The notes under the pieces: generated by a model | Told to the model about the DNA's origin: nothing | The model's database searches: none | The model's input: the letters and a program-made list of their open reading frames with translations, nothing else | Shown: piece by piece, positions 53,845-61,977 of the stretch | Numbering within the stretch: the first letter of the stretch is position 1 | Layout: each line of letters starts with the position of its first letter | Program-made: the position numbers and the translations under genes | Assembly (NCBI GenBank): GCA_017447775.1 | Contig: JAFSMU010000004.1 | Location: 1-64,000 of the forward strand | Direction: 5' to 3' | From: Clostridia bacterium | GTDB lineage: Bacteria; Bacillota; Clostridia; Oscillospirales; CAG-272 | DNA length: 64,000 nt

Positions 53845-54081
53845 ATGCTTGATAAAATTTCACTCGTGCTGACTATCGTCGGCGCGCTTAACTGGGGCGC
53901 GATCGGACTTTTCAAATTCGACGTCGTCGCGTGGATCTTCGGCGGACAGGATTCCGTCGGCGCGCGCATCGTTTATACGATAGTCGCCCTCGCGGGCATC
54001 TGGTGCATCTCGCTTCTTTTCCGCGAGAGAGCAACGGACGACGTAACCGAAAGAAGCACGTCAACGACAACCCGTTCATAA
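53845..54081 (+). CDS. DUF378 domain membrane protein
   Basis: A 78-aa protein with two membrane helices (residues ~5-30 and ~43-62) and the DUF378 signature LVLTIVGALNWGAIGLF. A short polar Ser/Thr-rich tail follows. Function unknown. AAGGAG supports ATG 53845 rather than the in-frame start at 53818. The upstream SigE-like site hints at mother-cell expression. Confidence 0.88.
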   Translation: MLDKISLVLTIVGALNWGAIGLFKFDVVAWIFGGQDSVGARIVYTIVALAGIWCISLLFRERATDDVTERSTSTTTRS

Positions 54082-54090
54082 AACCGCACT

Positions 54091-54114
54091 GCGGCGCCAA
54101 ACGGCGCCGCTTTT
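54091..54114 (+). terminator. Terminator of the DUF378 gene
   Basis: GCGGCGCC-AAAC-GGCGCCGC followed by TTTT, immediately before the next promoter. Confidence 0.8.
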
Positions 54115-54142
54115 CATATTTTAAGCCTTCGCGTCATATATT
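54115..54142 (+). promoter_or_regulatory. Possible SigE-type promoter of the TspO-like gene
   Basis: CATATT (54115-54120), 14-nt spacer, CATATATT (54135-54142). Confidence 0.45.
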
Positions 54143-54177
54143 TTTTTCCAAGTGAGCAATAAACAAAAGGAAAAAAT

Positions 54178-54696
54178 ATGGGTTCATTTTTTCGCAGTCT
54201 GAAAAGAAAAGCGGCGTATGAGTTTTCGTGCGTCGACATAAAACTTGCGGCGATCCTTTCCGCCGTGTACGCGGCGATCTGTATTCTGACGTCGATCATA
54301 AACGTCAAAAGCGCCGTATATAAAAAGTTCGTTATGCCAAAGCTCGCAATGCCGCCGTTTTTCATCATACTGTTCTGGATAATCGCGTCGGCGCTGCTCG
54401 GCGCGGTGCTTGCCATTGTCATTTCGTCGCCGGTCAGAAACACAAAGCTCCGCCTGCAAGCGATTTTTTCAAACGTCTGCGCTTTTGTGCTGTCGTGCGC
54501 GTGGATCGCGCTTGTATACTCGGCGAAAAGCTTTGTCCTCGGCGCGCTTGTATGCGCCGTCATCGTCGTCTGCCTGTGGGTACAGTACCTTGCCGTCGTC
54601 AAAATCAACGGCGCGGCGTCGCTTGCGCTGATACTGTGCGCTGTTTGGTTGATATACGTGTTTTATTTTTCCGTTTCGCTTGCGTTTGTTTCATAA
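54178..54696 (+). CDS. TspO/MBR-like membrane protein
   Basis: A 172-aa protein with five hydrophobic helices. After helix 1, AVYKKFVMPKLAMPPFFIIL parallels the TspO loop (Y-x-x-L-x-K-P-x-W-x-PP), and the last helix ILCAVWLIYVFYFSVSLAF matches the TspO C-terminal W-x-x-Y/F-x2-A/Y-x-N-like pattern. Tryptophan content is lower than in classical TspO, so this is a divergent member; tetrapyrrole or lipid ligands are possible. AAAAGGA precedes the start. Confidence 0.68.
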   Translation: MGSFFRSLKRKAAYEFSCVDIKLAAILSAVYAAICILTSIINVKSAVYKKFVMPKLAMPPFFIILFWIIASALLGAVLAIVISSPVRNTKLRLQAIFSNVCAFVLSCAWIALVYSAKSFVLGALVCAVIVVCLWVQYLAVVKINGAASLALILCAVWLIYVFYFSVSLAFVS

Positions 54697-54777
54697 AAAT
54701 TGCGCCGTCATCTTGACATTTTTGCCGTTTTCTGTTATTATTTAACTGTAAAAATAACAATATCGGAGGTTTATGAA

Positions 54778-55008
54778 ATGAAAACTGCAAAAATCAAGCT
54801 TTCCTCGATCGAAGCCGTTCGTAAATTCGTTGACGTTGTGCGCGAATATGACTGCGAAATAGACCTTTCAAGCGGCAGATACCTTGTCGACGCAAAATCA
54901 ATTATGGGTATATTCAGCCTTGATCTTATGAAACCGATCGACCTCACCGTTCATTCGGACGACTGCGACAAGCTGTTTGAGGACATTAAGGACTACATAG
55001 TTGAATAA
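54778..55008 (+). CDS. HPr-like protein lacking the phospho-histidine
   Basis: A 76-aa protein with the HPr open-faced beta-sandwich pattern: DLSSGRYLVDAKSIMGIFSLDL corresponds (read in parts) to the regulatory Ser46 region, and the final helix is CDKLFEDIKDYIVE. The position of the active His15 (normally G-L-H-A-R-P) is LSSIEAVRKF here, with no His, so it cannot be a PTS phosphocarrier. A regulatory or sporulation-related (Crh-like) role is possible. ATCGGAGG supports the start. Confidence 0.72.
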   Translation: MKTAKIKLSSIEAVRKFVDVVREYDCEIDLSSGRYLVDAKSIMGIFSLDLMKPIDLTVHSDDCDKLFEDIKDYIVE

Positions 55009-55057
55009 AGACTGGCGGCGAAATCATTTCGGCGGCCGTCAATAATGCGATGCCACA

Positions 55058-55090
55058 AAAGCCGCAGGACAAGGTGTCTTGCGGTTTTTA
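55058..55090 (+). terminator. Terminator of the HPr-like gene
   Basis: CCGCAGGACA-AGG-TGTCTTGCGG followed by TTTTT; it insulates the next gene pair. Confidence 0.85.
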
Positions 55091-55124
55091 TCAACAATAC
55101 AATTCGAAACACGGAGAAAAAGAT

Positions 55125-55913
55125 ATGTCAGAAGAACTGAAATGCCCGATTTGCGGGCAGCCGACAAGAGTTTATATGGGAAACGCCCGCAGAGACAGAC
55201 TTTGCGCCAAGCACGCAGACGAACTTAAAAGCGGGAGAATAGTCATAAACGAGGACGGACTTTACGTAGAGCCGAAAACCGGAACAGTCCTTAACCCAAA
55301 AAGCAAGCCGACCTATCAGAAGCCGCACTATGTAAAACCCGAAGCGGAAAATCAAAGCGGCGAGGAAACCGCGGCGGACGCCGTTGTGGTAAAATGTATC
55401 GCCTGCGGCAAGGAAACAAAGAACGGAAATCTTTTCTGCATTTCATGCTATCTTAAATACAAAGATAAGCAGCTGCTTGTAAAAGTCACAAAATGCAAAG
55501 AGATAGAAATAATGGACGAGTCCTATGAGGGCGTTTATAAATGCAAGGACGGACATATTGTCAAAAGTAAATCGGAGCGCGAAATAGACAATTATCTGTT
55601 TGACCATGGCATACCGCACGCATACGAAAAGGCAATATCGATTGACGCGGACAGGGAACACGACCTTCACCCCGATTTTTATTTGCCGAACTATCTCAAC
55701 AACGGAAAAGACGTATATATAGAGCATTGGGGATTCAATTCAAACAACAGAAATTATACAAAATCGAAGAAATATAAAATCGATATTTACAAAGAAAAAG
55801 GATTGACTATAATATCCACAAACGAAAAGGATATGAACGACCCTGAAGCTTCTTTGGACAGAAAACTCAACCATTTCAAATATGACACTATAAATTTTGC
55901 GGAAGAGGAATAA
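55125..55913 (+). CDS. Zinc-ribbon protein with restriction-endonuclease-like C-terminal domain
   Basis: A 262-aa protein. The N-terminal zinc site is Cys7/Cys10/Cys27/His30 (KCPICGQP, LCAKHADEL); a second ribbon at Cys91/94/105/108 (CIACGKET, FCISC) follows a polar linker. The C-terminal ~125 residues fit a PD-(D/E)xK-like fold: helix with Glu151 (KSEREIDNYLFDHGI), Asp184 in LHPDFYLPNY, and Glu200 in VYIEHWG, the E-x-W variant seen in helicase-associated nucleases. CGGAG precedes ATG 55125. Composition is AT-rich relative to flanks. Target unknown. Confidence 0.65.
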   Translation: MSEELKCPICGQPTRVYMGNARRDRLCAKHADELKSGRIVINEDGLYVEPKTGTVLNPKSKPTYQKPHYVKPEAENQSGEETAADAVVVKCIACGKETKNGNLFCISCYLKYKDKQLLVKVTKCKEIEIMDESYEGVYKCKDGHIVKSKSEREIDNYLFDHGIPHAYEKAISIDADREHDLHPDFYLPNYLNNGKDVYIEHWGFNSNNRNYTKSKKYKIDIYKEKGLTIISTNEKDMNDPEASLDRKLNHFKYDTINFAEEE

Positions 55914-55919
55914 AGGGTT

Positions 55920-56858
55920 ATGAAATGTCAGGTATGCGGCGCAGAAAGCGGAAAATACCCGTTGTGCCGGGCGTGCAATATGAAAAAAGAGCAGGGAGAG
56001 GTAATTAAATGTTCTTATTGCGGACGGTGGCATTATGCAGATCAGAGCTGCAAAAGCACGCCAAACAATGATGCTGAAAAAAGCGGATATTTGTATGACA
56101 AGAAACCTGTTCTTATGACAAAAATTGAGCAGAACTATTATTATGCCGTAAAATACAGCTTGCCCGAGGGATATTTGGTCTTTCCGCAAATAAATCTTGC
56201 CGCTTTTATCAAACGCACGGATAATGTGCCTTATCATAACGAATTGTTCAGAAACGTAGATTTTCTTATTACGGATAAATACTATTCGCCGAAAATCGTT
56301 GTTGAAATAAATGACAGCACGCACCTGAATTCAGACAGAAAAGAACGCGACGAAAAAGTAACGAATATTCTTGAAGAAGCCGGCATCCCGCTTTTGAAGT
56401 TGTGGACTTCTTATGGCATAAATCAAGACTATATCAAAGAGAAAATAGAAGAAACACTTAATGCCCCGATTGTCAGAAAGCATCACGTAATTGAAAATAA
56501 AGCGGCACAGCAAAGCAATCAAGCCGCATACAGCTTCAGTAATTTACCGAGCGGCAATAATTCACAATACAACAACCAACAAGACACAAGAAAAAAAGGC
56601 TGCTATATCGCAACGTGTGTATATGGATCGTATGATTGTCCGCATGTATGGGTTTTACGCAGATACAGAGATAATAAGCTGGCTCGGACGTTTTTCGGCA
56701 GACTGTTCATAAAAGTATATTATAAGATCAGTCCGGAGCTTGTCCGCCGTTTCGGAAAATCGTCTTGGTTCTGCAAATTCTGGAAATCTTTTTTGGATAA
56801 AAAGGTCAGAAAATTGTATGAGAAAGGATATCTTGATACGCCGTATTACGATATTTGA
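55920..56858 (+). CDS. Double zinc-ribbon DUF2726 protein with CFI-box C-terminal tail
   Basis: A 312-aa protein starting 6 nt after the previous gene. Two zinc ribbons (MKCQVCGAE, LCRACN; then KCSYCGRWHYADQSC) lead into a DUF2726-type nuclease-like domain: TKIEQNYYYAVKYSL, Asp in RNVDFLITDK, VVEINDSTHLNSDRKERDEKV, then EAGIPLLKLW. After a Gln/Asn/Ser-rich linker (residues ~195-222) comes a CFI-box-type tail, GCYIATCVYGSYDCPHVWVL, followed by RRYRDNKLARTFFGR and YYKISPELV. Pairing with the preceding zinc-ribbon/nuclease-like gene suggests joint function on nucleic acid. Not a recognised system. Confidence 0.68.
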   Translation: MKCQVCGAESGKYPLCRACNMKKEQGEVIKCSYCGRWHYADQSCKSTPNNDAEKSGYLYDKKPVLMTKIEQNYYYAVKYSLPEGYLVFPQINLAAFIKRTDNVPYHNELFRNVDFLITDKYYSPKIVVEINDSTHLNSDRKERDEKVTNILEEAGIPLLKLWTSYGINQDYIKEKIEETLNAPIVRKHHVIENKAAQQSNQAAYSFSNLPSGNNSQYNNQQDTRKKGCYIATCVYGSYDCPHVWVLRRYRDNKLARTFFGRLFIKVYYKISPELVRRFGKSSWFCKFWKSFLDKKVRKLYEKGYLDTPYYDI

Positions 56859-56877
56859 TGTAATACCGTTTTAAATT

Positions 56878-56904
56878 AAAGCCCCGCGTTTTGCGGGGCT
56901 TTTG
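56878..56904 (+). terminator. Terminator of the zinc-ribbon gene pair
   Basis: AAAGCCCCGC/GCGGGGCTTTT hairpin directly before the dacF promoter. Confidence 0.88.
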
Positions 56905-56905
56905 T

Positions 56906-56933
56906 CATATTATCCCGCGGCGGCGCATAGTAT
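56906..56933 (+). promoter_or_regulatory. SigE-type promoter of dacF
   Basis: CATATT (56906-56911), 14-nt spacer, CATAGTAT (56926-56933), 29 nt before the ATG. It is the best SigE-like match in the window together with spoIIP, and fits a sporulation carboxypeptidase. Confidence 0.55.
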
Positions 56934-56962
56934 CTACCGAACACATAAATTCGGAGGATAAA

Positions 56963-58153
56963 ATGAAACGGATAACGGTATTTTTGCTTGCCATGGCTAT
57001 GTTTTTGGTGCTTGTCCTGCCCGTGTTTGCGACGAATACGCCGCCGGATGACAATGCTTACGTCTTGACGTCTGCAAGCTTTTCGGCGGAGGGGATCGAC
57101 GCCACGTCGGCAATTCTTATAGAGCAGGGCACGGGGCGCGTGCTGTTTGAATACAACGCCGACGCGCCGCTCCCGCCCGCGTCTGTTACGAAAACGATGA
57201 CGATGCTGCTTGTGCTTGAAGCTATCGACGACGGCAGGATAAAGCTCGACGATATGGTAAGCGTCAGCCGGAACGCCGCGTCGATGGGCGGCTCGCAGGT
57301 GTTTCTGGAAGCCGGCGAGCAGATGAGCGTCGACACGCTGCTCAAATGTATGGTCGTGGCGTCCGCCAACGACGCCGCCGTCGCGCTGGCGGAGCATATT
57401 TCGGGGAGCGAGGCGTCGTTTGTCGCCCGTATGAACGAGCGCGCGCGGGAGCTTGGCTGCACCGCGTCGAATTTTGAAAACGCCACCGGCCTTGACGACA
57501 CGGTGCAAAATCACGTTATGTCGGCGCGCGATATCGCAAAAATAAGCGCGGAAATAATGAAGCATCCGAAGATAAAGGACTACACGACGATCTGGATGGA
57601 CACCATCCGCGACGGCGCATTCGGCCTGACGAACACAAACCGCCTTATCCGCTTTTACGACGGCGCGACGGGGCTTAAAACAGGCTCCACCGCCAAGGCG
57701 AAATTCTGCATTTCCGCAACGGCTGAGCGCGGCGGGCTTTCGCTTATCGCCGTGATAATGGGCTCCTCCACGCGCGACTCGCGAAACGAACTTGCCAAAA
57801 ACCTGCTCGACTTCGGCTTTGCAAACTTTGCCGCAGTAAGCTACGGCGGAGCTGACGCGGGGAGCGTCGCCGTCAAGGGCGGAGTGTACCCGAGCGTTGC
57901 GGCAAAGCGGCTGCCGTTTTCGGCGATAGTCGATAAAGCGGACGCGGGCAAGGTCGAGGAGAGCGTGGAGATGGCGCAGTCGGTAACGGCGCCCGTCAAG
58001 GCGGGAGATAAGCTCGGCACGGTCACGTACCGCGTCGGCGATAAGATCGTCGGCACGTCGGATATCGTCGCCGCCGAGGACGACGCGAAGATAAGCTATT
58101 TTACGCTTCTGCCGAAGATCTTCCGCTGGTTTATCATCGCGCCCGAAAGTTGA
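56963..58153 (+). CDS. dacF: D-alanyl-D-alanine carboxypeptidase (DacF/PBP5 family)
   Basis: A 396-aa exported low-molecular-mass penicillin-binding protein that trims the terminal D-Ala of stem peptides. A signal peptide (ITVFLLAMAMFLVLVLPVFA) is followed by the catalytic S-x-x-K in PPASVTKTMTM, S-x-N in VASANDAAVAL and K-T-G in GLKTGSTAKAKFC. The C-terminal beta domain (from about residue 275) and amphipathic end (KIFRWFIIAPES) anchor it to the membrane. GGAGG supports ATG 56963. The promoter type suggests a role in spore cortex. Confidence 0.93.
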   Translation: MKRITVFLLAMAMFLVLVLPVFATNTPPDDNAYVLTSASFSAEGIDATSAILIEQGTGRVLFEYNADAPLPPASVTKTMTMLLVLEAIDDGRIKLDDMVSVSRNAASMGGSQVFLEAGEQMSVDTLLKCMVVASANDAAVALAEHISGSEASFVARMNERARELGCTASNFENATGLDDTVQNHVMSARDIAKISAEIMKHPKIKDYTTIWMDTIRDGAFGLTNTNRLIRFYDGATGLKTGSTAKAKFCISATAERGGLSLIAVIMGSSTRDSRNELAKNLLDFGFANFAAVSYGGADAGSVAVKGGVYPSVAAKRLPFSAIVDKADAGKVEESVEMAQSVTAPVKAGDKLGTVTYRVGDKIVGTSDIVAAEDDAKISYFTLLPKIFRWFIIAPES

Positions 58154-58155
58154 TG

Positions 58156-58184
58156 TTGAAAAAATAAAATAAATATGATATAAT
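58156..58184 (+). promoter_or_regulatory. SigA-type promoter of mtaB
   Basis: TTGAAA (58156-58161), 17-nt spacer, TATAAT (58179-58184). The start would fall near 58191, inside the 5' arm of the next hairpin. Confidence 0.75.
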
Positions 58185-58185
58185 T

Positions 58186-58212
58186 GTGGCGGGCTACCCG
58201 CCACTTTGTTTT
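58186..58212 (+). terminator. Terminator of dacF overlapping the mtaB start site
   Basis: GTGGCGGG-CTA-CCCGCCAC (58186-58204), an 8-bp stem followed by TTTGTTTT. Only read-through RNA from dacF contains the complete 5' arm. Confidence 0.65.
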
Positions 58213-58224
58213 ATGGAGCACACC

Positions 58225-59532
58225 ATGCAAAACTCACGTCCGCGCGCCGCGATCTATACCCTCGGCTGCCGCGTAAATCAATATGAATCACAAGCCGTTG
58301 CGGACGAGCTATGCTCGCTCGGCTTTGACGTGCGCGATTTTGACGACGTCTGCGACGTTTATATAATCAACACCTGCGCCGTAACGGGCGAGAGCGAGCG
58401 CAAATCTCGCCAGATCATACGCCGTGCCCACGCGCAAAATCCGTCAGCCCGCGTTATCGTAATGGGGTGCTATTCTCAGCTTCACGCCGAGGCGGCGGCG
58501 AAAATCCCGGGCGTTTCTTACGTCTGCGGCAACCGCAATAAGCTCGGCGCGGCGGACGCGGCATATCGCCTTGTGCGCGGCGATCATCCCTTGGGAGAAA
58601 TACTCGACGTTGAGCGCGCCCCGCTTGAAAAAATGACCATTTCCCGCTCCGACCGCACGCGCGCATACGTCAAGATCGAGGACGGCTGCGACAATAACTG
58701 CACGTATTGCATCATTAAACGCGCGCGCGGAGCCGTCGTTTCGCGCTCTGTTTCCGATATATGCGCCGAGGTCGGCGCGCTCGCTGACGCGGGATACCGC
58801 GAGGTCGTACTTACGGGGATCGAGGTCGCGTCATTCGGCAAGGACACGGGCGAAAGCCTCGCCGACCTTATCCACAGCGTCGCCCAAAACGAAAAAATAA
58901 AGCGCATCCGCCTTGCTTCTCTTGAACCTACCGTGCTTAAACGCGAGTTTGTCGACGCGCTCGCCGCCGAGCCGAAATTTATGCCGAGCTTCCACCTCTC
59001 GCTTCAGTCAGGCTCCTCGCGCGTGCTTGCGCTGATGCGCCGCAAATACAACGCCGCGCAGGTCGTTTCCGCTGTGCGCTATATAAAGCAAAAGATCCCT
59101 GTCGCCACATTCACCGCCGACATCATCGTCGGCTTCCCGCAGGAGAGCGAGGACGATTTTATACAAACGTGTAATATTGCCCGCGAGATCGGTTTTCTTC
59201 ATATGCACATATTCCCGTTCTCCGCGCGCGAGGGCACCGTCGCCGCGTCAATGGACGGGCAGATACCGGAAAATATCAAGCGCGAGCGCGCCGCAAGACT
59301 TAAAGAGATAGGGCAGCAGATCAGCGCCTCGGTTTACGAAAGCTCGCTTGACGGGCGGGCAAGGGACGTGCTGTTTGAAACGCCGCACGGCGCGTATCAG
59401 GTAGGGCACACGCCCGAAATGCTTGAAATATACGTAAGATCGCAAAGAGGGCTCCAGGGTGAAATACTCGCCGCCGTCCCGACGTCATACCGCGGCGGAA
59501 AGCTTTACGGAGAGCTCGCGGAGGAAATATGA
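58225..59532 (+). CDS. mtaB: tRNA (t6A37) methylthiotransferase MtaB
   Basis: Radical-SAM enzyme adding the methylthio group to t6A37 of tRNAs. 435 aa: an N-terminal UPF0004 domain with its cluster cysteines (YTLGCRVNQYES, INTCAVTGESERKSR, VMGCYSQ), the radical SAM site CDNNCTYCIIKRARG, and a C-terminal TRAM domain. The GCRVNQYES and no-CxxxC-spacing pattern marks MtaB rather than MiaB. GGAG at 58215 supports ATG 58225 over 58186 and 58213. The RluA gene overlaps its stop. Confidence 0.94.
   Translation: MQNSRPRAAIYTLGCRVNQYESQAVADELCSLGFDVRDFDDVCDVYIINTCAVTGESERKSRQIIRRAHAQNPSARVIVMGCYSQLHAEAAAKIPGVSYVCGNRNKLGAADAAYRLVRGDHPLGEILDVERAPLEKMTISRSDRTRAYVKIEDGCDNNCTYCIIKRARGAVVSRSVSDICAEVGALADAGYREVVLTGIEVASFGKDTGESLADLIHSVAQNEKIKRIRLASLEPTVLKREFVDALAAEPKFMPSFHLSLQSGSSRVLALMRRKYNAAQVVSAVRYIKQKIPVATFTADIIVGFPQESEDDFIQTCNIAREIGFLHMHIFPFSAREGTVAASMDGQIPENIKRERAARLKEIGQQISASVYESSLDGRARDVLFETPHGAYQVGHTPEMLEIYVRSQRGLQGEILAAVPTSYRGGKLYGELAEEI
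59160..59173. repeat. TATAC-N4-GTATA dyad, one mismatch, inside mtaB
   Basis: TATACAAACGTGTA; one change from a perfect dyad. Confidence 0.5.
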
Positions 59533-60497
59533 AAGAGGTAATTATCGGAAAAAACGACGCCGGCCAGCGCCTTGATAAATTTCTGCAAAAGGCTTTCCCC
59601 TCGCTCCCACCGTCGGAGATGTATAAAGCCATCCGCACAAAAAAGATAAAGGTCAACCGCCGCCGCGCCGAAATATCGCAAAAGCTTTGCTGCGGGGACG
59701 TGTTGCTGCTGTTTTTGCGCGAGGAATTTCTCGCTTCCGAAACAAACGAGCTGTTCAAAAACATAAAGCCCGCTTTTTCCGTTGTTTACGAGGACGAAAA
59801 TATCATCATCTGCGATAAACCCGCGGGACTCCTCTCTCACAGCGACGAGGCGGGCGAGCAGAACACGCTTATCGAGCAGGTAAAGGCGTATCTGTGGCAA
59901 AAGGGCGAGTTTTCGCCCGAGGACGAAAACTCATTTGCCCCCGCGCTTTGCAACCGCATAGACCGCAACACCGCGGGCCTTGTCATCGCGGCGAAAAACG
60001 CGGAAGCTCTCCGCGAGATGAACAGAAAAATCAAAGAGCGCAAAATATCAAAATACTACGTCTGCTACGCCCACGGCAAGTTTGAAAAAAATGCCGACAC
60101 GCTTGAGGGCTACCTTTATAAAGACGCAAAGACGAACACCGTGACCGTTTCCCGCGCGCCGCAGCGCGGGCACGAAAGGGAAGCGATGAAGATCGTGACA
60201 AAATACCGCGTTATCCGCTTCGACGGGCGCGACAGCGTGCTTGTTGTCGAGCTTGTAACGGGTAGAACGCACCAGATCCGCGCGCACATGGCGTCGATAG
60301 GCCACGCGCTTGTCGGCGACGGCAAATACGCCGAAAACAAGGCTGACCGCGCCCGCGGTTATTCTCATCAGGCGCTTTATTCGTATAAGGTCGTGTTTGA
60401 GCCTGACGAAAAATGCCTGCTTTCCTACCTTGACGGCAAGGCGTTTTCGCTCCCGACGGGAAGAGTCCCGTTTTTGTCGGGCGACGAAAATATTTGA
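59529..60497 (+). CDS. RluA-family pseudouridine synthase
   Basis: Isomerises uridine to pseudouridine in rRNA (RluC/RluD-like). 322 aa: an N-terminal S4 domain (GQRLDKFLQKAFPSL), then the catalytic domain with the Asp in CNRIDRNTAGLVIAAKN, KYYVCYAHG, and GRTHQIRAHMASIGHALVGD. A Thr-Ala-Gly replaces the more usual Thr-Ser-Gly after the catalytic Asp, which is common in the family. It overlaps the mtaB stop (ATGA). Confidence 0.93.
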   Translation: MKEVIIGKNDAGQRLDKFLQKAFPSLPPSEMYKAIRTKKIKVNRRRAEISQKLCCGDVLLLFLREEFLASETNELFKNIKPAFSVVYEDENIIICDKPAGLLSHSDEAGEQNTLIEQVKAYLWQKGEFSPEDENSFAPALCNRIDRNTAGLVIAAKNAEALREMNRKIKERKISKYYVCYAHGKFEKNADTLEGYLYKDAKTNTVTVSRAPQRGHEREAMKIVTKYRVIRFDGRDSVLVVELVTGRTHQIRAHMASIGHALVGDGKYAENKADRARGYSHQALYSYKVVFEPDEKCLLSYLDGKAFSLPTGRVPFLSGDENI

Positions 60498-60523
60498 AAA
60501 ATTGACAAATTCATTCTATTATC

Positions 60524-60552
60524 TTGAAAACGGAAAAATTATGTAGTATAAT
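60524..60552 (+). promoter_or_regulatory. SigA-type promoter of upp
   Basis: TTGAAA (60524-60529), 17-nt spacer, TATAAT (60547-60552). Confidence 0.75.
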
Positions 60553-60599
60553 ACATACGAAAAAAATAAACCGCTCCGATGGGGCAAAAGGAGATAAAA

Positions 60600-61229
60600 A
60601 TGGGCGAACTTCACGTAATCAATCATCCGCTTATCCAGCACAAACTCACACAGATGAGACAGAAAGACACCGGCTCCAAAGACTTCCGCGAGCTGCTTGA
60701 AGAGGTTTCTCTGCTTATGGGTTACGAGGTAACGCGCGACCTTCCGACAGACGATATCGAGATCGAAACTCCGATCACGAAAATGATAGGCAAGCGCATC
60801 GCGGGCAAAAAGCTCGCTGTCGTGCCGATACTCCGTGCGGGACTTGGAATGATGGACGGAATACTTGAACTTGTCCCCGTTGCAAAGGTCGGCCATATCG
60901 GTCTTTACCGCGACCCCGTAACGCATGAGCCTGTCGAGTATTACTGCAAGCTCCCCGAGGATATAGATAAGAGGATCGTCATCGTTGTCGACCCGATGCT
61001 TGCGACGGGCGGCTCCGCGCGCGACGCTATCACGATGCTCAAAAAGCGCGGCTGCACAAACGTAAGACTTATGTGCCTTGTCGGCGTGCCGGAGGGCGTT
61101 GAGGTCATACAGAAAGCTCACCCCGACGTAGATATCTACCTTGCGGCGCTTGACGAAAAGCTCAACGAAAACAAATACATCGTGCCGGGCCTTGGCGACG
61201 CGGGCGACAGAATTTTCGGAACAAAATAA
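60600..61229 (+). CDS. upp: Uracil phosphoribosyltransferase
   Basis: Salvages uracil to UMP with PRPP. 209 aa. PRPP loop [16 protein letters not shown] and the uracil-binding C-terminus [17 protein letters not shown] are typical; the N-terminal [19 protein letters not shown] is diagnostic. AAAAGGAG supports ATG 60600 (an in-frame ATG at 60579 lacks a site). Own promoter. Confidence 0.97.
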   Translation: MGELHVINHPLIQHKLTQMRQKDTGSKDFRELLEEVSLLMGYEVTRDLPTDDIEIETPITKMIGKRIAGKKLAVVPILRAGLGMMDGILELVPVAKVGHIGLYRDPVTHEPVEYYCKLPEDIDKRIVIVVDPMLATGGSARDAITMLKKRGCTNVRLMCLVGVPEGVEVIQKAHPDVDIYLAALDEKLNENKYIVPGLGDAGDRIFGTK

Positions 61230-61278
61230 TATCACACCGACCGCAGATGAAAATTTGCGGTCGTTTTTGAGGAAAAAT

Positions 61279-61899
61279 ATGACTGAAAAAGAAAAAATGT
61301 TCCTAAGCAAGATATACGACCCGTTTTCCGACGGAATGCCGGAAGAACGCCGCCGCGCGCACCTTTTGTGCCAAAGGTACAACGCGCTCGGCGAGGACGA
61401 AACGGAGGCGCGCGAGGCGATTTTGCGCGAGCTTATGCCCGATCACGGCGAGGGTGTGTATCTTCAAGGGCCGATACAGTTTGACTTCGGCACGCATATA
61501 AAAATGGGCAAAGGCTCATACGCGAACTTCAACTTCACCGTGCTTGACGAAAATAAAGTCGAGATAGGCGACAACGTTTTCATCGGGCCGAACTGCTCGA
61601 TACTGACGCCGATCCACCCGCTGTGCTTTGAGGACAGAAACACGTTTTTCAATGAAAAAACGGGCGTTTACACAAACATCGAGTACAGCAAGCCCGTAAA
61701 GATCGGCGACAACTGCTGGCTTGGCGGCGGCGTCACCGTTTTGCCAGGCGTTACCGTCGGGGAGGGCAGCGTCATCGGCGCGGGATCAGTCGTTACAAAG
61801 GATATCCCGCCGCACTCGCTTGCATACGGCAACCCGTGCCGCGTTGTGCGAAAAATCACCGAGGGTGACCGTCTTTCAAACCATCCCGAACTGTTTTGA
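61279..61899 (+). CDS. Maltose/galactoside O-acetyltransferase-like protein
   Basis: A 206-aa left-handed beta-helix acetyltransferase (LacA/Maa/NodL group). The N-terminal Mac domain is KIYDPFSDGMPEERRRAHLL, hexapeptide repeats run from about residue 65 to 185 (VEIGDNVFIGPNC, VKIGDNCWLGGGV, VGEGSVIGAGSVV), and the catalytic His is in TPIHPLCFEDR. Substrate sugar unknown. GAGGAAAA precedes ATG 61279; a terminator follows. Confidence 0.92.
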   Translation: MTEKEKMFLSKIYDPFSDGMPEERRRAHLLCQRYNALGEDETEAREAILRELMPDHGEGVYLQGPIQFDFGTHIKMGKGSYANFNFTVLDENKVEIGDNVFIGPNCSILTPIHPLCFEDRNTFFNEKTGVYTNIEYSKPVKIGDNCWLGGGVTVLPGVTVGEGSVIGAGSVVTKDIPPHSLAYGNPCRVVRKITEGDRLSNHPELF

Positions 61900-61901
61900 T
61901 A

Positions 61902-61931
61902 AAAAATCGGAAGGATAACCTTCCGATTTTT
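61902..61931 (+). terminator. Terminator of upp-acetyltransferase
   Basis: AAAAATCGGAAGG-ATAA-CCTTCCGATTTTT. Confidence 0.9.
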
Positions 61932-61977
61932 GTTTTTATCGCTTGATCCGTGGCAAAAATAAGCGCGAGGTGATTTT

